This document shows positions 48,497-61,400 of a DNA stretch of 64,000 bases, piece by piece. A model generated the notes under the pieces. The model ran no database searches. It had not been told where the DNA came from and was given only the letters and a program-made list of their open reading frames with translations. The position numbers were made by a program, and so were the translations under genes. This DNA comes from Owenia fusiformis (taxonomy: Eukaryota > Annelida > Polychaeta > Sabellida > Oweniidae), in assembly GCA_903813345.2 (NCBI GenBank), contig CAIIXF020000003.1, positions 11,484,931 to 11,548,930 of the forward strand, in the 5' to 3' direction. The first letter of the stretch is position 1. Each line of letters opens with the position of its first letter.

Positions 48497-48819
48497 CAGT
48501 AAATGTACTGCAATAATTACTTTCCGTTACAATAAGGTTGCTTAGCTAATGTATTTTACGAATATGCATTCTCTCAACAACCAACCTCCAGGGATTATTT
48601 TGATGTCTTTGGAAAACAAATCATTGTTACTCACCTTCTGGGCTTATCAATAAAGTTCCAAGGCAATGACTGACGGCAGATGAAACAAGCAACCTACGTC
48701 TTCCGTGCAAATAAGCAAGACGGTCTTGACGGCAAGTGATAAATTAATTGAAGGAGCTTTAGGAAAGACCGGGTGCACTTTATAAATTAAAATTGAGTTA
48801 ACATAAATGGAAAACCCAA

Positions 48820-49395
48820 ACCTTAATCGATTTTGGTCATCTTAGCAAATATCAATTCCAAGAAAGTAAACAAGACAGGGGGTGAACAGTATCCCTCCCT
48901 TGCATAGAACAGACAGTTTTCCGGACGGAAAATTCAAATTGGCATCGTTAACTCGAACGAAATGACTAAAGAACTAAATCAACTCATAGTTTTCATACCA
49001 CGACACATATATTCCTTAAAAGATTTAAAATCAACTCATCAAACGATTAAACGTATAGACAAGACTACGCTTTACAAATCTAGAAATTTCAGATGAATCC
49101 ATAAATCGGGTTTGTTTGAAACGTGTCGACAAGACTTTACAGACAAGATTTTTGGACGGAAAATCCAAAACGGCCGTCTTGCCGTCTTTACCTTTACCCA
49201 GAGTGACCATGCAAAGAAACATACCTGAAAATTTGAAATCAATCCGTCAAAAGGTTCGTGTATAAACACGTAGATATATAAACAAGACTACAGACAAGAT
49301 TTTAGACCGGAAATCCAAAATAACTGAAAATTTAAATCAATCCGTCATATAGTTTGGAGACGCCTTGACAAAATTAAGTTGACGCCCGCCAAGCA
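48820..49395 (-). repeat. Dispersed repeat copy in the A-B spacer
   Basis: GGACGGAAAATCCAAAACGG, GAAAATTTGAAATCAATCCG and AAGACTACAGACAAGATTTT repeat three times. This is the reverse orientation of the family at 44.8 kb. An almost identical block lies at 56.9 kb because it was copied with the large duplication. Confidence 0.7.
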
Positions 49396-49775
49396 AACTG
49401 ATCTAAATATGGAACCCAAGGGTGCGATACAAATACGCGTATGATAGGTATAATGACATACCAATGACTGTCCAAACATATGGTTTCCTGAATATCTAGG
49501 ATCAGGAATGGAATTTAAAAAGTTTATTCAAATGGCGAATTCAAAGGATAGCGAGAGTAAAATGTTGGCGTCAATGAAATCGGATGCCACTATTTTTCCA
49601 TTTCAATCCTTACTTTTATTTCTGACAATTAGATATCTGATTAAATTATGACAATTTAGAATACAGGTCAGTCAAGTTTCACTAGAATTAAAAGGATCTA
49701 CTTTTTCAAAATTATTGACAATATAACCCGAGTTATCAAGACCTTATGATGAAAGACAGAAAAGTGTCGTGTAGA

Positions 49776-50112
49776 CACTCTTAAAAATGAATTACTTGAG
49801 TATTTCCCAAGTATTCCCCAAGTATAAAAATTACTTAAAGTTAAATACTTAGGTTTACTTCATTTTACTTAGGGTTAACTTATATTGTCATTTTGAGTTT
49901 TTTAATTGCTTAATTATGTAAATGAGTATTACAATTACTACAGTAAGTATTTCAATTTATTTCCTTGTATTAGTAAATTCACCATAAATGAATTACTTAA
50001 AAATTACTTAAAAATTATTCAGTAGTTCAAGATTATTTAAGTAATTTTTGACTTAAAATGAGTAGTACAATTTCTCAGTATAAGGAAATCCAAGTAATCA
50101 TTTTTAAGAGTG
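49776..50112. mobile_element. 337-bp MITE with ~22-bp terminal inverted repeats
   Basis: It starts CACTCTTAAAAATGAATTAC and ends in the inverse GTAATCATTTTTAAGAGTG. The duplicated B-C spacer lacks it and reads GTGTCGTGTGGACGATC at the empty site. GA at both borders suggests a 2-bp target duplication. The interior is rich in ATTACTTAAA words and non-coding. Confidence 0.85.
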
Positions 50113-50493
50113 GACGATCATTTTACGAGCAATCACTCTACATAATTTTATTCGACAATCGATGTTCAGAAAATTCCATTATTTTTAACTTCGTGACAAT
50201 GAAGGCAAATTACACATATTCACAAAACATATTCAAAAGACCAGAATCCCATAAAACCCATCGTTTTTGTTGCATAAACAATCAGACGAGATGATTATTG
50301 ACTATATGCTATACAACTTTATGTTTATATCTCGTTGGCTTAGAATTCTGCCGGCAATGGATGATTAGTAAATTACCTATTCAACTTTTTGTTTAATTTT
50401 TAACATGTTCGCATTTACTATTGAACAACTGATAGCATCCATAAAAATGTTGAAAACGTTTCAAATTGTAAAACAATGATGTGGGCGATAATG

Positions 50494-50501
50494 TATAAAA
50501 T
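50494..50501 (+). promoter_or_regulatory. TATA box of galaxin gene B
   Basis: TATAAAAT in GGGCGATAATGTATAAAA, 58 bp before the ATG. Confidence 0.65.
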
Positions 50502-50558
50502 CGCAGAAATAACAAATTACATCATAGTTGACAAGTGCCTCCCAACGCTAAGACTAGA

Positions 50559-53500
50559 ATGCTTGGATTAAAGAGAATTTTTCTAATAGGTTTTATAAGG
50601 TACGTAATATATGTTATTTTAGTAAGTGCTTATTTCACTATGAATCATTACAAATTAGTAGGTTGTTATCATATTTTGAGTTTGACTATTTTCAGCGAAA
50701 TATTATACTTGTTTATGTTGCTCTTTTTTTCATAATACTTAAGTAAATCACATTGATATGTATACATCTGAATTCGAGTTTGTCGAACCCATATACACTG
50801 AAATTGTAATTAAGGGATGTCAACTTCCGTCACCTAGTACATTTCACTGACAGATATGTCAGTTAACTTTGAACTAATTGTGTATACTAGTGTGTTCAGT
50901 CTTATCATTCACGTATTGTAGTTTGTGCTTGGTACACTATATATCCGCTGGACAGAAAAAGAATAGGACCAAGCCTACAAAGAAACTACGCAGAACCGAA
51001 CCCCCGGAAACTACGAAAACGACAACAATAAACACAACCACATCAGATGGCAATAACGTCACAACACCGACAATAATAACCACGACCACATCAAATGATC
51101 TTGGAAAGAATAAGAATAAGAATAGGAATAAGAATAAAAAAAATAAGACTAAGGCACGCAAACCCAAACGTCCCAAGAATACGCCATTAACCACAACCAC
51201 ATCAAATGGCCTTCGTTCTGGATTAGAAATTCCCGAGTGTGTTCCTAGTGATGTCCCTGATTTTTCAGGCTATTGCCCACCCGGGTATAATCTCAAAATT
51301 CCCGAGTGTTGTGTTCCTGTACATGTGGATTTTGACCCATTCGGGGGTGGGATTTCTGGCGAAGGAAATGACATTTGTCCAACCGGGTATGAACTCAATA
51401 TAACATGTACTACAAATAGTACTACTACTACAACTGAAAAACCTGTTAGTGATGTTGACGAAAACGGACTCAAAATTACTAATCCAGTGGAGGACAAAAC
51501 AACATCTGAGGAGGCTCCTCTACCAAATGATTTAGGTGAATATTGTTTGTTAATTTTGCATTATTCTTATGTTAATGTTTGCCAAATGAAACGGAAATAA
51601 AAGAAAATAAAAAAGCATTATTACTTTACTGATTTCAGATACGTTGAGCTAAATACGTTGTGTGAAACCCCTCTTATTTGAAGATAAACTTAATCGAAGT
51701 ATTTTTTTTAGTTTCGAGTGGAGCTGAAGAAGATGGCATTGCATCGGCCGAGAGAGCAACAAATAATTTACCTCCTCCTGGATATGACGGGTCGGATTCC
51801 AAAGCTGACGACACTCCAGCGGAACTAAAATCGTTGTCCGATGAGGAAAAAACGATTTCCGAGAAAGCCGTTTTGGAAGGCAATACAATTGGTAGGTTAC
51901 TGTTTAGTCGCTTTGACATGTCTATTGAGGGCGAAGAATGCACATATATTTTGGAAGGATTAAATATTAGATGTTAACACATAAATCACATAAATTCACA
52001 ATGTGATAAATCAGAATAGGTTAGTAAAAGTGTCTGAAAAATACCGAACAAAGTCTGTGTCTTTTTATGAGAGATGCTCGAGTATAGAATTTGCTATACA
52101 ATATTTATATTCTTTTATGAACTTCTTTGTGAGAACCATGTACATTAAGTAATAGCCAGTGATTACCCAATACCCGTTCTCATATATTTATAAAGATTTA
52201 CCATTGAGTTTTTCGATCATTTCATTTGAGAATGTGGTTGTTATGAGATATAATGCACAGCGAAAAATGATAAAGTATCCTGCCTGGATACTTTCGGGAT
52301 ATTATATGAATATGGAACACATCCTTAAGAATCCGTGATAAATACTCTAAGTATCACGATTTCGGAGATGCATGGATATTATTGAGAGACGGAACACTAA
52401 TATCCAGAAATATCCGTAGTTCTGGAAACTACTGATATATGTCTCGTTTATTCACGGATACTTCAGGATTCAACTGTTATATCATTCGGATACTCAGAAA
52501 TACGGTTGAATATTCAATTATATTTTCGGGATATTTAGGGATACTTTTGGAATATTAATAAATACGGTCGGGATTCTTTACATACAGCAAGGATATTTTC
52601 GTTCACATTGACTCTAAAACTCGGAGAGCTATTTGCATACATAACATGTCCAAGCTGAGAATACATTGATATATATCGAGCATTAATATGTGAAAAGCTC
52701 TCAAAGCCCGACAAACTAAACACAAAGAGATTTAATAACTTTGTACAGTATTGACGACCTTTTTCGCTTTAAGCGGTCATTGCATACTAATACTAAATAT
52801 TTCAACTTTGAAAATGCTTCGAAGTTTATCCTAGGAGTCCAAAATAACGTTCTGAGCTGTGTCGATATTTCTTCTCAATTTATTGATATCGCGCCGACGT
52901 CAGAGAACAAGCTTCCGGTTTAATCGGCTCAGCCAGGAAGTATGCAATGGCGACTAATATTTGTGTTTGTTTCCTTAATTCGAAGCCATTTTTCAATGTC
53001 TTCGAATATCAAAATGTAGTCAACAAAAGCTTGTTAGTAAAGTGCATAACATCCCCTACAAGATGAATTCACGTTTATATCTTGAAAGTTCGACTGAAGC
53101 CAGATAAAATGAGAAAACTACGAAATGCACACACTAAAATTCGACGGATTCACAGTATTATTCAAATAAATCAGTCGACATGAAGGAAATGGTATTTCTA
53201 CTCGAGTCCTTTTTAACTTTAATACATCTTCCGTGCTTAGAAGCAAATTTTTCATCATAGAGCGGCTTATTGTTGATGTAATCGTCGATTGAATTTCCCA
53301 AACTACCACAAGTTTTTCGATGGCAGCCATCGTTTTGAGTGGTTTAGATATCACGAAGAGAATGTTGTTTCAGCAGAAGATACAATATATTTCACATTCT
53401 ATATTTGGTGAAACGCCAAACAAACGTTTTAAATACACTCAAGTTGTAAATTGAACGTTAACTATATTAATTATTCCGGATACTCAAAAATATTTCTGAA

Positions 53501-56496
53501 TACTATGGAAGTCAAGTATCCTGGAATATCCTTAATTCGGATATGTTGAAATTTGGAAACTTTGAGTATCCAGAAATATCCTTTTAAATATATTTCTGGA
53601 TATTTGAAGTATCGGTATATTTTAGGATATTCCAGAATACGACAAATATCCGGGATTTGGGATATCTATAAAAACTATTGGATACTATGCCATTTTTCGC
53701 TGTGATGTATGTGTGGGGTGGTAACATTTCTCCATTTCTAAACGATTTACTAGTCTAATTTCTTGATTATATTTTCCGATATCACCTTAAAGCTCAAATG
53801 GAACCAAGTGATACACATTATGATCTATAGAAGAATAAACTGCAATTTGAATTTAAAATGACCACCACCAGTAGTTGATTCAATTAAGGGGGAAATATGT
53901 CCAAATCATTGGCCCTACATGTGTATGCTAATTTACCCGTGTTCACGACGTCTTTTTACTGTAATAGGAACTTCTATATGGAAATGGTCAATCGTTACAA
54001 TTGAGATGAGCTCCTCTCTTGATAACAAACATAAAATTAACAATAAGGAATACATAATTATTTAACATAGTACTATGCAATACATTCTCTTCAATATGGT
54101 TCCGCTAATATTTTAATTTCATGATTTCTTCAAATTTATCTATTCTTTTTCAACATGGTCCCGCTGATACTTTGATTTCACGATTCCTTCAATAGATATT
54201 GGTGATGGGCTAACAGCGGACAAAATTGAAAAATCTGATACACCAAGCGAAAACAAGAACGAGGATGCTTCGATGGTCGGTCGATCAAATTCATTCACAA
54301 AAAAGTATTGGTACTATCCCCCCGCACCAGTTCGATGTGCTGGCCAATTATTCGACCCCATACGCTACTTTTGCTGTTCCGGTAAACTCTACTGGAAAAC
54401 TTTCTTTTATCGTTATTATTGGTACAGCAGTGTGCCGTATGTCGACGCATGTTGCTGCGGAACGCCGTTCAATTCGCAAATATCATTTTGCTGTAAAGAT
54501 AAGGTGTACTCGATCGAAAAGATTGGTCGACCAGGCTATATTGGTTGCTGTAACGGCCAAGCATACAACAAAGACAAGCAGTTGTGCTGTGGTGGAAAAC
54601 TGTACAACAATGAATATGGATGTAGTTTGCAATGCTGCGGTAGTAAGGCGTACAGTAAGACAAACGGCTTGTGTTGTAATGATATACTCATACCGCGTAG
54701 AGGGAACACTCCAATGTCGTGCTGCGGGAACAGCGTTTACAATCCCCAAACTGAAAAATGCTGCGGAAATTGTGCGACAAAATTGATTTCAGGGGAGGAG
54801 TGCTGTGGGGAAGGTATATACAAGCCTGCAACGGAGATATGCTGTGGGGGAAAGGCGTATCCCAAGAGCAGATACAATTCGTGTTGCTGGAATCCTCCTA
54901 ATGGAGTCGGTAGTCGTCCGTACGATAGTCGAAACTATTTATGCTGCGGGAGCAGAGTGTATCGTAAAATATACGGCATTGGCACGAAATGTTGTAGCTG
55001 CTACATGAATGGGAAATACATTGCAAAGATTTACAACAACGCCAAAAGTCGATGTTGCGGGTGTCGCGTTTACACTATGCCCAACTCCAGTTACACAAGT
55101 TGTTGTTGCAACTATAAATACTATTACTTCAATCGCTACTGCCCGTACTTCCCGTATTACTATTACTTCCCCAGGCCATACTATTACCATCACAACTATC
55201 CGACATGTAGACTTATAGATCCATCTCAACATTCCTGCTGTAATGGCAATGTATTTAATAAGTTTGGGCCATACGACAGATGCTGTAACACTGTACGCTA
55301 CGATAGAAGATATTACATCTGCTGTAATGGACAAGTGAGAAAGAGAGTGAGCCCAACGACAACAACCTGCTGTGGAACAGAGCCGTATAACTACCGTGAA
55401 AACACATGTTGTTACAACCAGGTAGACGAATTGCCGTTGCATATATTTTTATTTCTTCATCCTTGAGTAAAAACACCATTTCTTCCTTCAAAGCTTAAAA
55501 TTATGTATTACTGGTTGAAATATTAAGTAATGACTCGATGATACATATAGGTTCTCCGAATAACTGATGGCAAACGCTCATGTTGTGGATACGAACTATA
55601 CAACTACAAGACACACAAATGCTGTAATGGTATTGTGGTACCCGGTGGGAACAACTATATATGCTGCGGGAACAGAGCGTGGGACGGCACGCTTTATGTA
55701 TGTTGCGGCAATGAACCATTTTATAAACCACGTTGGAGTTGCTGTAATGGCATGAAAGTCAAAGGCGGAGGCAATGATGCAAGGTAAGTAAAACAGAATT
55801 TAAAAAATCAAATGCAAAATACGTATGGTGTATTGGCTTAGTCTCTACGCTTAAATGACAGAGGGGTGGCTAGCTTTGCAACTGCCAAAGGGAAGGTCGT
55901 TATGCATACATATGTGAGAATACGACTTTAATATGTTTGTTATGGTTCAACCCCCACCTATAATGAAAATGTTAAACATGATTTAAGGATCAATATTTTG
56001 TTATTTTACTAAACCGAATTAAAGGAATAAATCATTCATGATAATAAAACGTGTGCGAGCCTCACAAGCACAAAATAACTATCTGGGGTACCTTATTGAG
56101 AGGTAACACATGAAGCAACATCTCAGAAACACATGCCAAATAAACTATTCATAAATATAATCATACTGCTCGTAATTGTGTTTTCAAAGGTTATCATCAT
56201 AACGTCTATCTTCCCCTGTTGATTATACCTGACAACATCTCTGGGCCCTAGATATGTTTACTTGTTTCATTAATGTGTAGATTGACATAATTAATATGGT
56301 TACTAATTGCAGGTGCTGTGGGCTGAAGACGTATAACAGAAACACACATTTATGTTGCTGCAGATGCATCCATCCGAAACAGTCTTCGTACCAGAGTTGT
56401 TGTGGTTCACGCACATATGACAGGCGAAATGAGAAGTGTTGCCGTAACACTGATACGGTTGTCCCATCAAATCAAATGTGTATTGCGGGGAGTTAA
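50559..56496 (+). CDS. Galaxin-like secreted di-cysteine repeat protein, gene B (6 exons, 825 aa)
   Basis: Exons 50559-50599, 50922-51535, 51712-51891, 54196-55421, 55551-55783 and 56313-56496 join in phase. The signal peptide is MLGLKRIFLIGFIS plus LCLVHYISAG from exon 2. Exon 2 (204 codons) encodes Thr-rich runs (INTTTSDGNN, many TTTT), a strongly basic stretch (NKNKNRNKNKKNKTK), and a Cys/Pro segment (ECVPSDVP...CPPGYNL...ECCVP). It ends in the VSDVDENGL motif also found in gene A. Exon 3 is acidic, with PPPGYDGSDSKADDTPAE. Exons 4-6 hold the CC repeats. In exon 5 one repeat has changed from YGCCGNEPF to YVCCGNEPF. Intron 3 is enlarged by a 1.45-kb transposon. The role is inferred as for gene A. 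Confidence 0.88.
52256..53704. mobile_element. 1449-bp non-autonomous DNA transposon, 25-bp TIRs, 3-bp target duplication
   Basis: The ends are CACAGCGAAAAATG...AGTATCC and its inverse, with about 22 of 25 bases matching. ATG is duplicated on both sides (52253-52255 and 53705-53707). Gene C intron 3 has the clean empty site, AGATATAATGTATGTGTGGG. The interior carries many GGATAT and GGATACTT words in both orientations near the ends, as subterminal repeats. CAC termini with a 3-bp duplication fit the CACTA/CMC group, but this is tentative. Two minus-strand ORFs below 80 codons match nothing. Confidence 0.88.
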
Positions 56497-56578
56497 GTGT
56501 TGCTGAATTGAACTGTGTCTGTTGAACCATCACATATTTAATAACAACAACATGCATGTAAATAGTTCCAACAATTCA

Positions 56579-56584
56579 AATAAA
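56579..56584 (+). terminator. Poly(A) signal of galaxin gene B
   Basis: AATAAA 83 bp after the stop, equivalent to the signal after gene A. Confidence 0.6.
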
Positions 56585-56879
56585 CAGAAAATGTACTGCA
56601 ATAATTACTTTCCGTTACTATAAGGTTGCTTAGCTAATGTATTTTACGAATATGCATTCTCTCAACAACCAACCTCCAGAGATTATTTTGATGTCTTTGG
56701 AAAACAAATCATTGTTACTCACCTTCTGGGCTTATCAATAAAGTTCCAAGGCAATGACTGACGGCAGATGAAACAAGCAACCTACGTCTTCCGTGCAAAT
56801 AAGCAAGACGGTCTTGACGGCAAGTGATAAAATAATTGAAGAACTTTAGGAAAGACCGGGTGCACTTTATAAATTAAAA

Positions 56880-57485
56880 TTGAGTTAACATAAATGGAAA
56901 ACCTACACCTTAATCGATTTTGGTCATCTTAAATTAGCAAATATCAATTCCAAGAAAGTAAACAAGACAGGGGGTGAGCAGTATCCCTCCCTTGAATAGA
57001 ACAGACAGTTTTCTGGACGGAAAATTCAAATTGGCATCGTTAACTCAACGAAACTAGAATGACTAAAAACTAAATCAATTCATAGTTTTCATACCACGAC
57101 ACATATATTCCTTAAAAGATTTTAAATCAATCCATCAAACGATTTGACTTTAAACGTATAGACAAGACTACGCTTTACAAATCTAGAAATTTCAGATGAA
57201 TCCATAAATCGGGTTTGTTTGAAACGTGTCGACAAGACTTTACAGACAAGATTTTTGGACGGAAAATCCAAAACGGCCGTCTTGCCGTCTTTACCTTTAC
57301 CCAGAGTGACCATGCAAAGAAACATACCTGAAAATTTGAAATCAATCCGTCAAAAGATTCGTGTATAAACACGTAGATATATAAATAAGACTACAGACAA
57401 GATTTTAGACCGGAAATCCAAAATAACTGAAAATTTGAAATCAATCCGTCATATAGTTTGGAGACGCCTAGACAAAATTAAGTTG
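56880..57485 (-). repeat. Dispersed repeat copy in the B-C spacer
   Basis: Duplicate of the block at 48.8-49.4 kb, differing by scattered substitutions and small indels. Confidence 0.7.
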
Positions 57486-57890
57486 ACGCCCGCCAAGCAA
57501 ACTGATCTAAATATGGAACCCAAGGGTGCGATACAAATACGCGTATGATAGGTATAATGACATACCAATGACTGTCCAAACATATGGTTACCTGAATATC
57601 TAGGATCAGGAATGGAATTTAAAAAGTTTATTCAAATGGCGAATTCAAAGGATAGCGAGAGTAAAATGTTGGCGTCAATGAAATCGGATGCCACTATTTT
57701 TCCATTTCAATCCTTACTTTTATTTCTGACAATTAGATATCTGATTAAATTATGACAATTTAGAATACAGGTCAGTCAAGTTTCGCTAGAATTAAAAGGA
57801 TCTACTTTTTCAAAATTATTGACAATATAACCCGAGTTATCAAGACCTTATAATGAAAGACAGAAAAGTGTCGTGTGGACGATCATTTTA

Positions 57891-58010
57891 ACATTGTCTA
57901 GAAATGAAGTAACTCCCTACCCGTCTTTATCATTTGCTACATTCTTAATAAGTAATGTTTGAAAAAAACATGAACCTGCTTTTTTAACTGGTTTCCTGTC
58001 AGTTTCGTTA
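57891..58010. other. 120 bp present in the B-C spacer, absent from the A-B spacer
   Basis: Compared with the A-B spacer (CATTTTACGAGCAATC), this stretch is extra and is flanked by TTA on both sides. There are no terminal repeats, so a microhomology deletion in the A-B copy is likelier than an insertion here. Confidence 0.6.
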
Positions 58011-58378
58011 CGAGCAATCACTCTACATAATTTTATTCGACAATCGATGTTCAGAAAATTCAATTATTTTCAACTTCATGACAATGAAGGCAAATTACAC
58101 ATATTCACAAAACATATTCAAAAGACCAGAATCCCATAAAACCCATCGTTTTTGTTGCATAAACAATCAGACGAGATGATTATTGACTATATGCTATACA
58201 ACTTTATGTTTATACCTCGTTGGCTTAGAATTCTGCCGGCAATGGATGATTGGTAAATTACCTATTCAACTTTTTGTTTAATTTTTAACATGTTCGCATT
58301 TACTATTGAACAACTGATAGCATTCATAAAAATGTTGAAAACGTTTCAAATTGTAAAACAATGATGTGGGCGATAATG

Positions 58379-58386
58379 TATAAAAT
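58379..58386 (+). promoter_or_regulatory. TATA box of galaxin gene C
   Basis: TATAAAAT, same context as in gene B, 58 bp before the ATG. Confidence 0.65.
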
Positions 58387-58443
58387 CGCAGAAATAACAA
58401 ATTACATCATAGTTGACAAGTGCCTCCCAACGATAAGACTAGA

Positions 58444-61400
58444 ATGCTTGGATTAAAGAGAATTCTTCTAATAGGTTTTATAAGGTACGTAATATATGTT
58501 TTTTAGTAGTGCTTATTTCACTATGAATCATTACAAATTAGTAGGTTGTTATCATATTTTGAGTTTGACTATTTTCAGAGAAATATTATACTTGTTTATG
58601 TTGCTCGTTTTTTTCATAATACTTAAGTAAATCACATTGATATGTATACATCTAAATTTGAGTTTGTCGAACCCATATACACTGAAATTGTAATAACGGC
58701 ATGTCAACTTCCGTCACCTAGTACATTTCACTGACAGATATGTCAGTTAACTTTGAACTAATTGTGTATACTAGTGTATTGAATCTTATTATTCACGTAT
58801 TGTAGCTTGTGCTTGGTACACTATATATCCGCTGGAAAGAAAAATAATAGGACCAAGCCTACAAAGAAACTACGCAGAACCGAACCCCCGGAAACTACGA
58901 AAACGACAACAATAAACACAACCACATCAGATGGCAATAACGTCACAACACCGACAATAATAGCCACGACCACATCAAATGATCTTGGAAAGAATAAGAA
59001 TAAGAATAGGAATAAGAATAAAAAAAATAAGACTAAGGCACGCAAACCCAAACGTCCCAAGAATACGCCATTAACCACAACCACATCAAATGGCCTTCGT
59101 TCTGGATTAGAAATTCCCGAGTGTGTTCCTAGTGATGTTCCTGATTTTTCAGGCTATTGCCCACCCGGGTATAATCTCAAAATTCCCGAGTGTTGTGTTC
59201 CTGTACATGTGGATTTTGACCCATTCGGCGGTGGGATTTCTGGCGAAGGAAATGACATTTGTCCAACCGGGTATGAACTCAATATAACATGTACTACAAA
59301 TAGTACTACTACTACAACTGAAAAACCTGTTAGTGATGTTGACGAAAACGGACTCAAAATTACTAATCCAGTGGAGGACAAAACAGCATCTGAGGAGGCT
59401 CCTCTACCAAATGATTTAGGTGAATATTGTTTGTTAATTTTGCATTATTCTTATGTTAATGTTTGCCAAATGAAACGGAAATAAAATAAAAAAGCATTAT
59501 TACTTTACTGATTTCAGATACGTTGAGCTAAATACGTTGTGTGAAACCCCTCTTATTTGAAGATAAACTTAATCGAAGTATTTTTTTTAGTTTCGAGTGG
59601 AGCTGAAGAAGATGGCATTGCATCGGCCGAGAGAGCAACAAATAATTTACCTCCTCCTGGATATGACGGGTCGGATTCCAAAGCTGACGACACTCCAGCG
59701 GAACTAAAATCGTTGTCCGATGAGGAAAAAACGATTTCCGAGAAAGCCGTTTTGGAAGGCAATACAATTGGTAGGTTACTGTTTAGTCGCTTTGACATGT
59801 CTATTGAGGGCGAAGAATGCACATATATTTTGGAAGGATTAAATATTAGATGTTAACACATAAATCACATAAATTCACAATGTGATAAATCAGAATAGGT
59901 TAGTAAAAGTGTCTGAAAAATACCGAACAAAGTCTGTGTCTTTTTATGAGAGATGCTCGAGTATAGAATTTGCTATACAATATTTATATTCTTTTATGAA
60001 CTTCTTTGTGAGAACCATGTACATTAAGTAATAGCCAGTGATTACCCAATACCCGTTCTCATATATTTATAAAGATTTACCATTGAGTTTTTCGATCATT
60101 TCATTTGAGAATGTGGTTGTTATGAGATATAATGTATGTGTGGGGTGGTAACATTTCTCCATTTCTAAACGATTTACTAGTCTAATTTCTTGATTATATT
60201 TTCCGATCTATAGAAGAATAAACTGCAATTTGAATTTAAAATGACCACCACCAGTAGTTGATTCAATTAAGGGGGAAATATGTCCAAATCATTGGCCCTA
60301 CATGTGTATGCTAATTTACCCGTGTTCACGACGTCTTTTTACTGTAATAGGAACTTCTATATGGAAATGGTCAATCGTTACAATTGAGATGAGCTCCTCT
60401 CTTGATAACAAACATAAAATTAACAATAAGGAATACATAATTATTTAACATAGTACTATGCAATACATTCTCTTCAATATGGTTCCGCTAATATTTTAAT
60501 TTCATGATTTCTTCAAATTTATCTATTCTTTTTCAACATGGTCCCGCTGATACTTTGATTTCACGATTCCTTCAATAGATGTTGGTGATGGACTAACAGC
60601 GGACAAAATTGAAAAATCTGATACACCAAGCGAAAACAAGAACGAGGATGCTCTGATGGTCGGTCGATCAAATTCATTCACAAAAAAGTATTGGTACTAT
60701 CCCCCAGCACCAGTTCGATGTGCTGGTCAATTATTCGACCCCATACGCTACTTTTGCTGTTCCGGTAAACTCTACTGGAAAACTTTCTTTTATCGTTATT
60801 ATTGGTACAGCAGTGTGCCGTATGTCGACGCATGTTGCTGCGGAACGCCGTACAATTCGCAAATATCATTTTGCTGTAAAGATAAGGTGTACTCGATCGA
60901 AAAGATTGGTCGACCAGGCTATATTGGTTGCTGTAACGGCCAAGCTTACAACAAAGGCAAGCAGATGTGCTGTGGTGGAAAACTGTACAACAATGAATAT
61001 GGATGTAGTTTGCAATGCTGCGGCAGTAAAGCGTACAGTAAGACAAACGGCTTGTGTTGTAATGATATACTTATACCGCGTAGAGGGAACACTCCAATGT
61101 CGTGCTGCGGGAACAACGCTTACAATCCCCAAACTGAAAAATGCTGCGGAAATTGTGCAACAAAATTGGTTTCAGGGGAGGAGTGCTGTGGGGAAGGTAT
61201 ATACAAGCCTTCAACGGAAATATGCTGTGGGGGAAAGGCGTATCCCAAGAGCAGATACAATTCGTGTTGCTGGAATCCTCCTAATGGAGTCGGTAGTCGT
61301 CCGTACGATAGTAGAAACTTTTTGTGCTGCGGGAGCAGAGTGTATCGTAAAATATTCGGCATTGGCACGAAATGTTGTAGCTGCTACATGAATGGGAAAT

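Larger units (their letters stand above)
46056..60513 (+). repeat. Large tandem duplication: two units with joints inside galaxin intron 3
   Basis: The unit is exons 4-6 of one gene, the intergenic DNA, and exons 1-3 plus intron 3 of the next. Unit 1 is 46056-54132 and unit 2 is 54133-60513; a third, partial unit begins at 60514. Each starts at the shared words AAATTTATCTATTC. Coding and non-coding parts of units 1 and 2 align almost base for base by eye, including intron 5 and the 3' flanks. The length difference comes mostly from one element in gene B intron 3 and one in the A-B spacer. Confidence 0.88.

Noticed and set aside
50937-51200. Val/Phe/Leu-rich antisense ORF opposite exon 2 of genes B and C
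   Set aside because: It is the complement of the ACA/AAC/AAG-rich Thr/Asn/Lys coding repeat.
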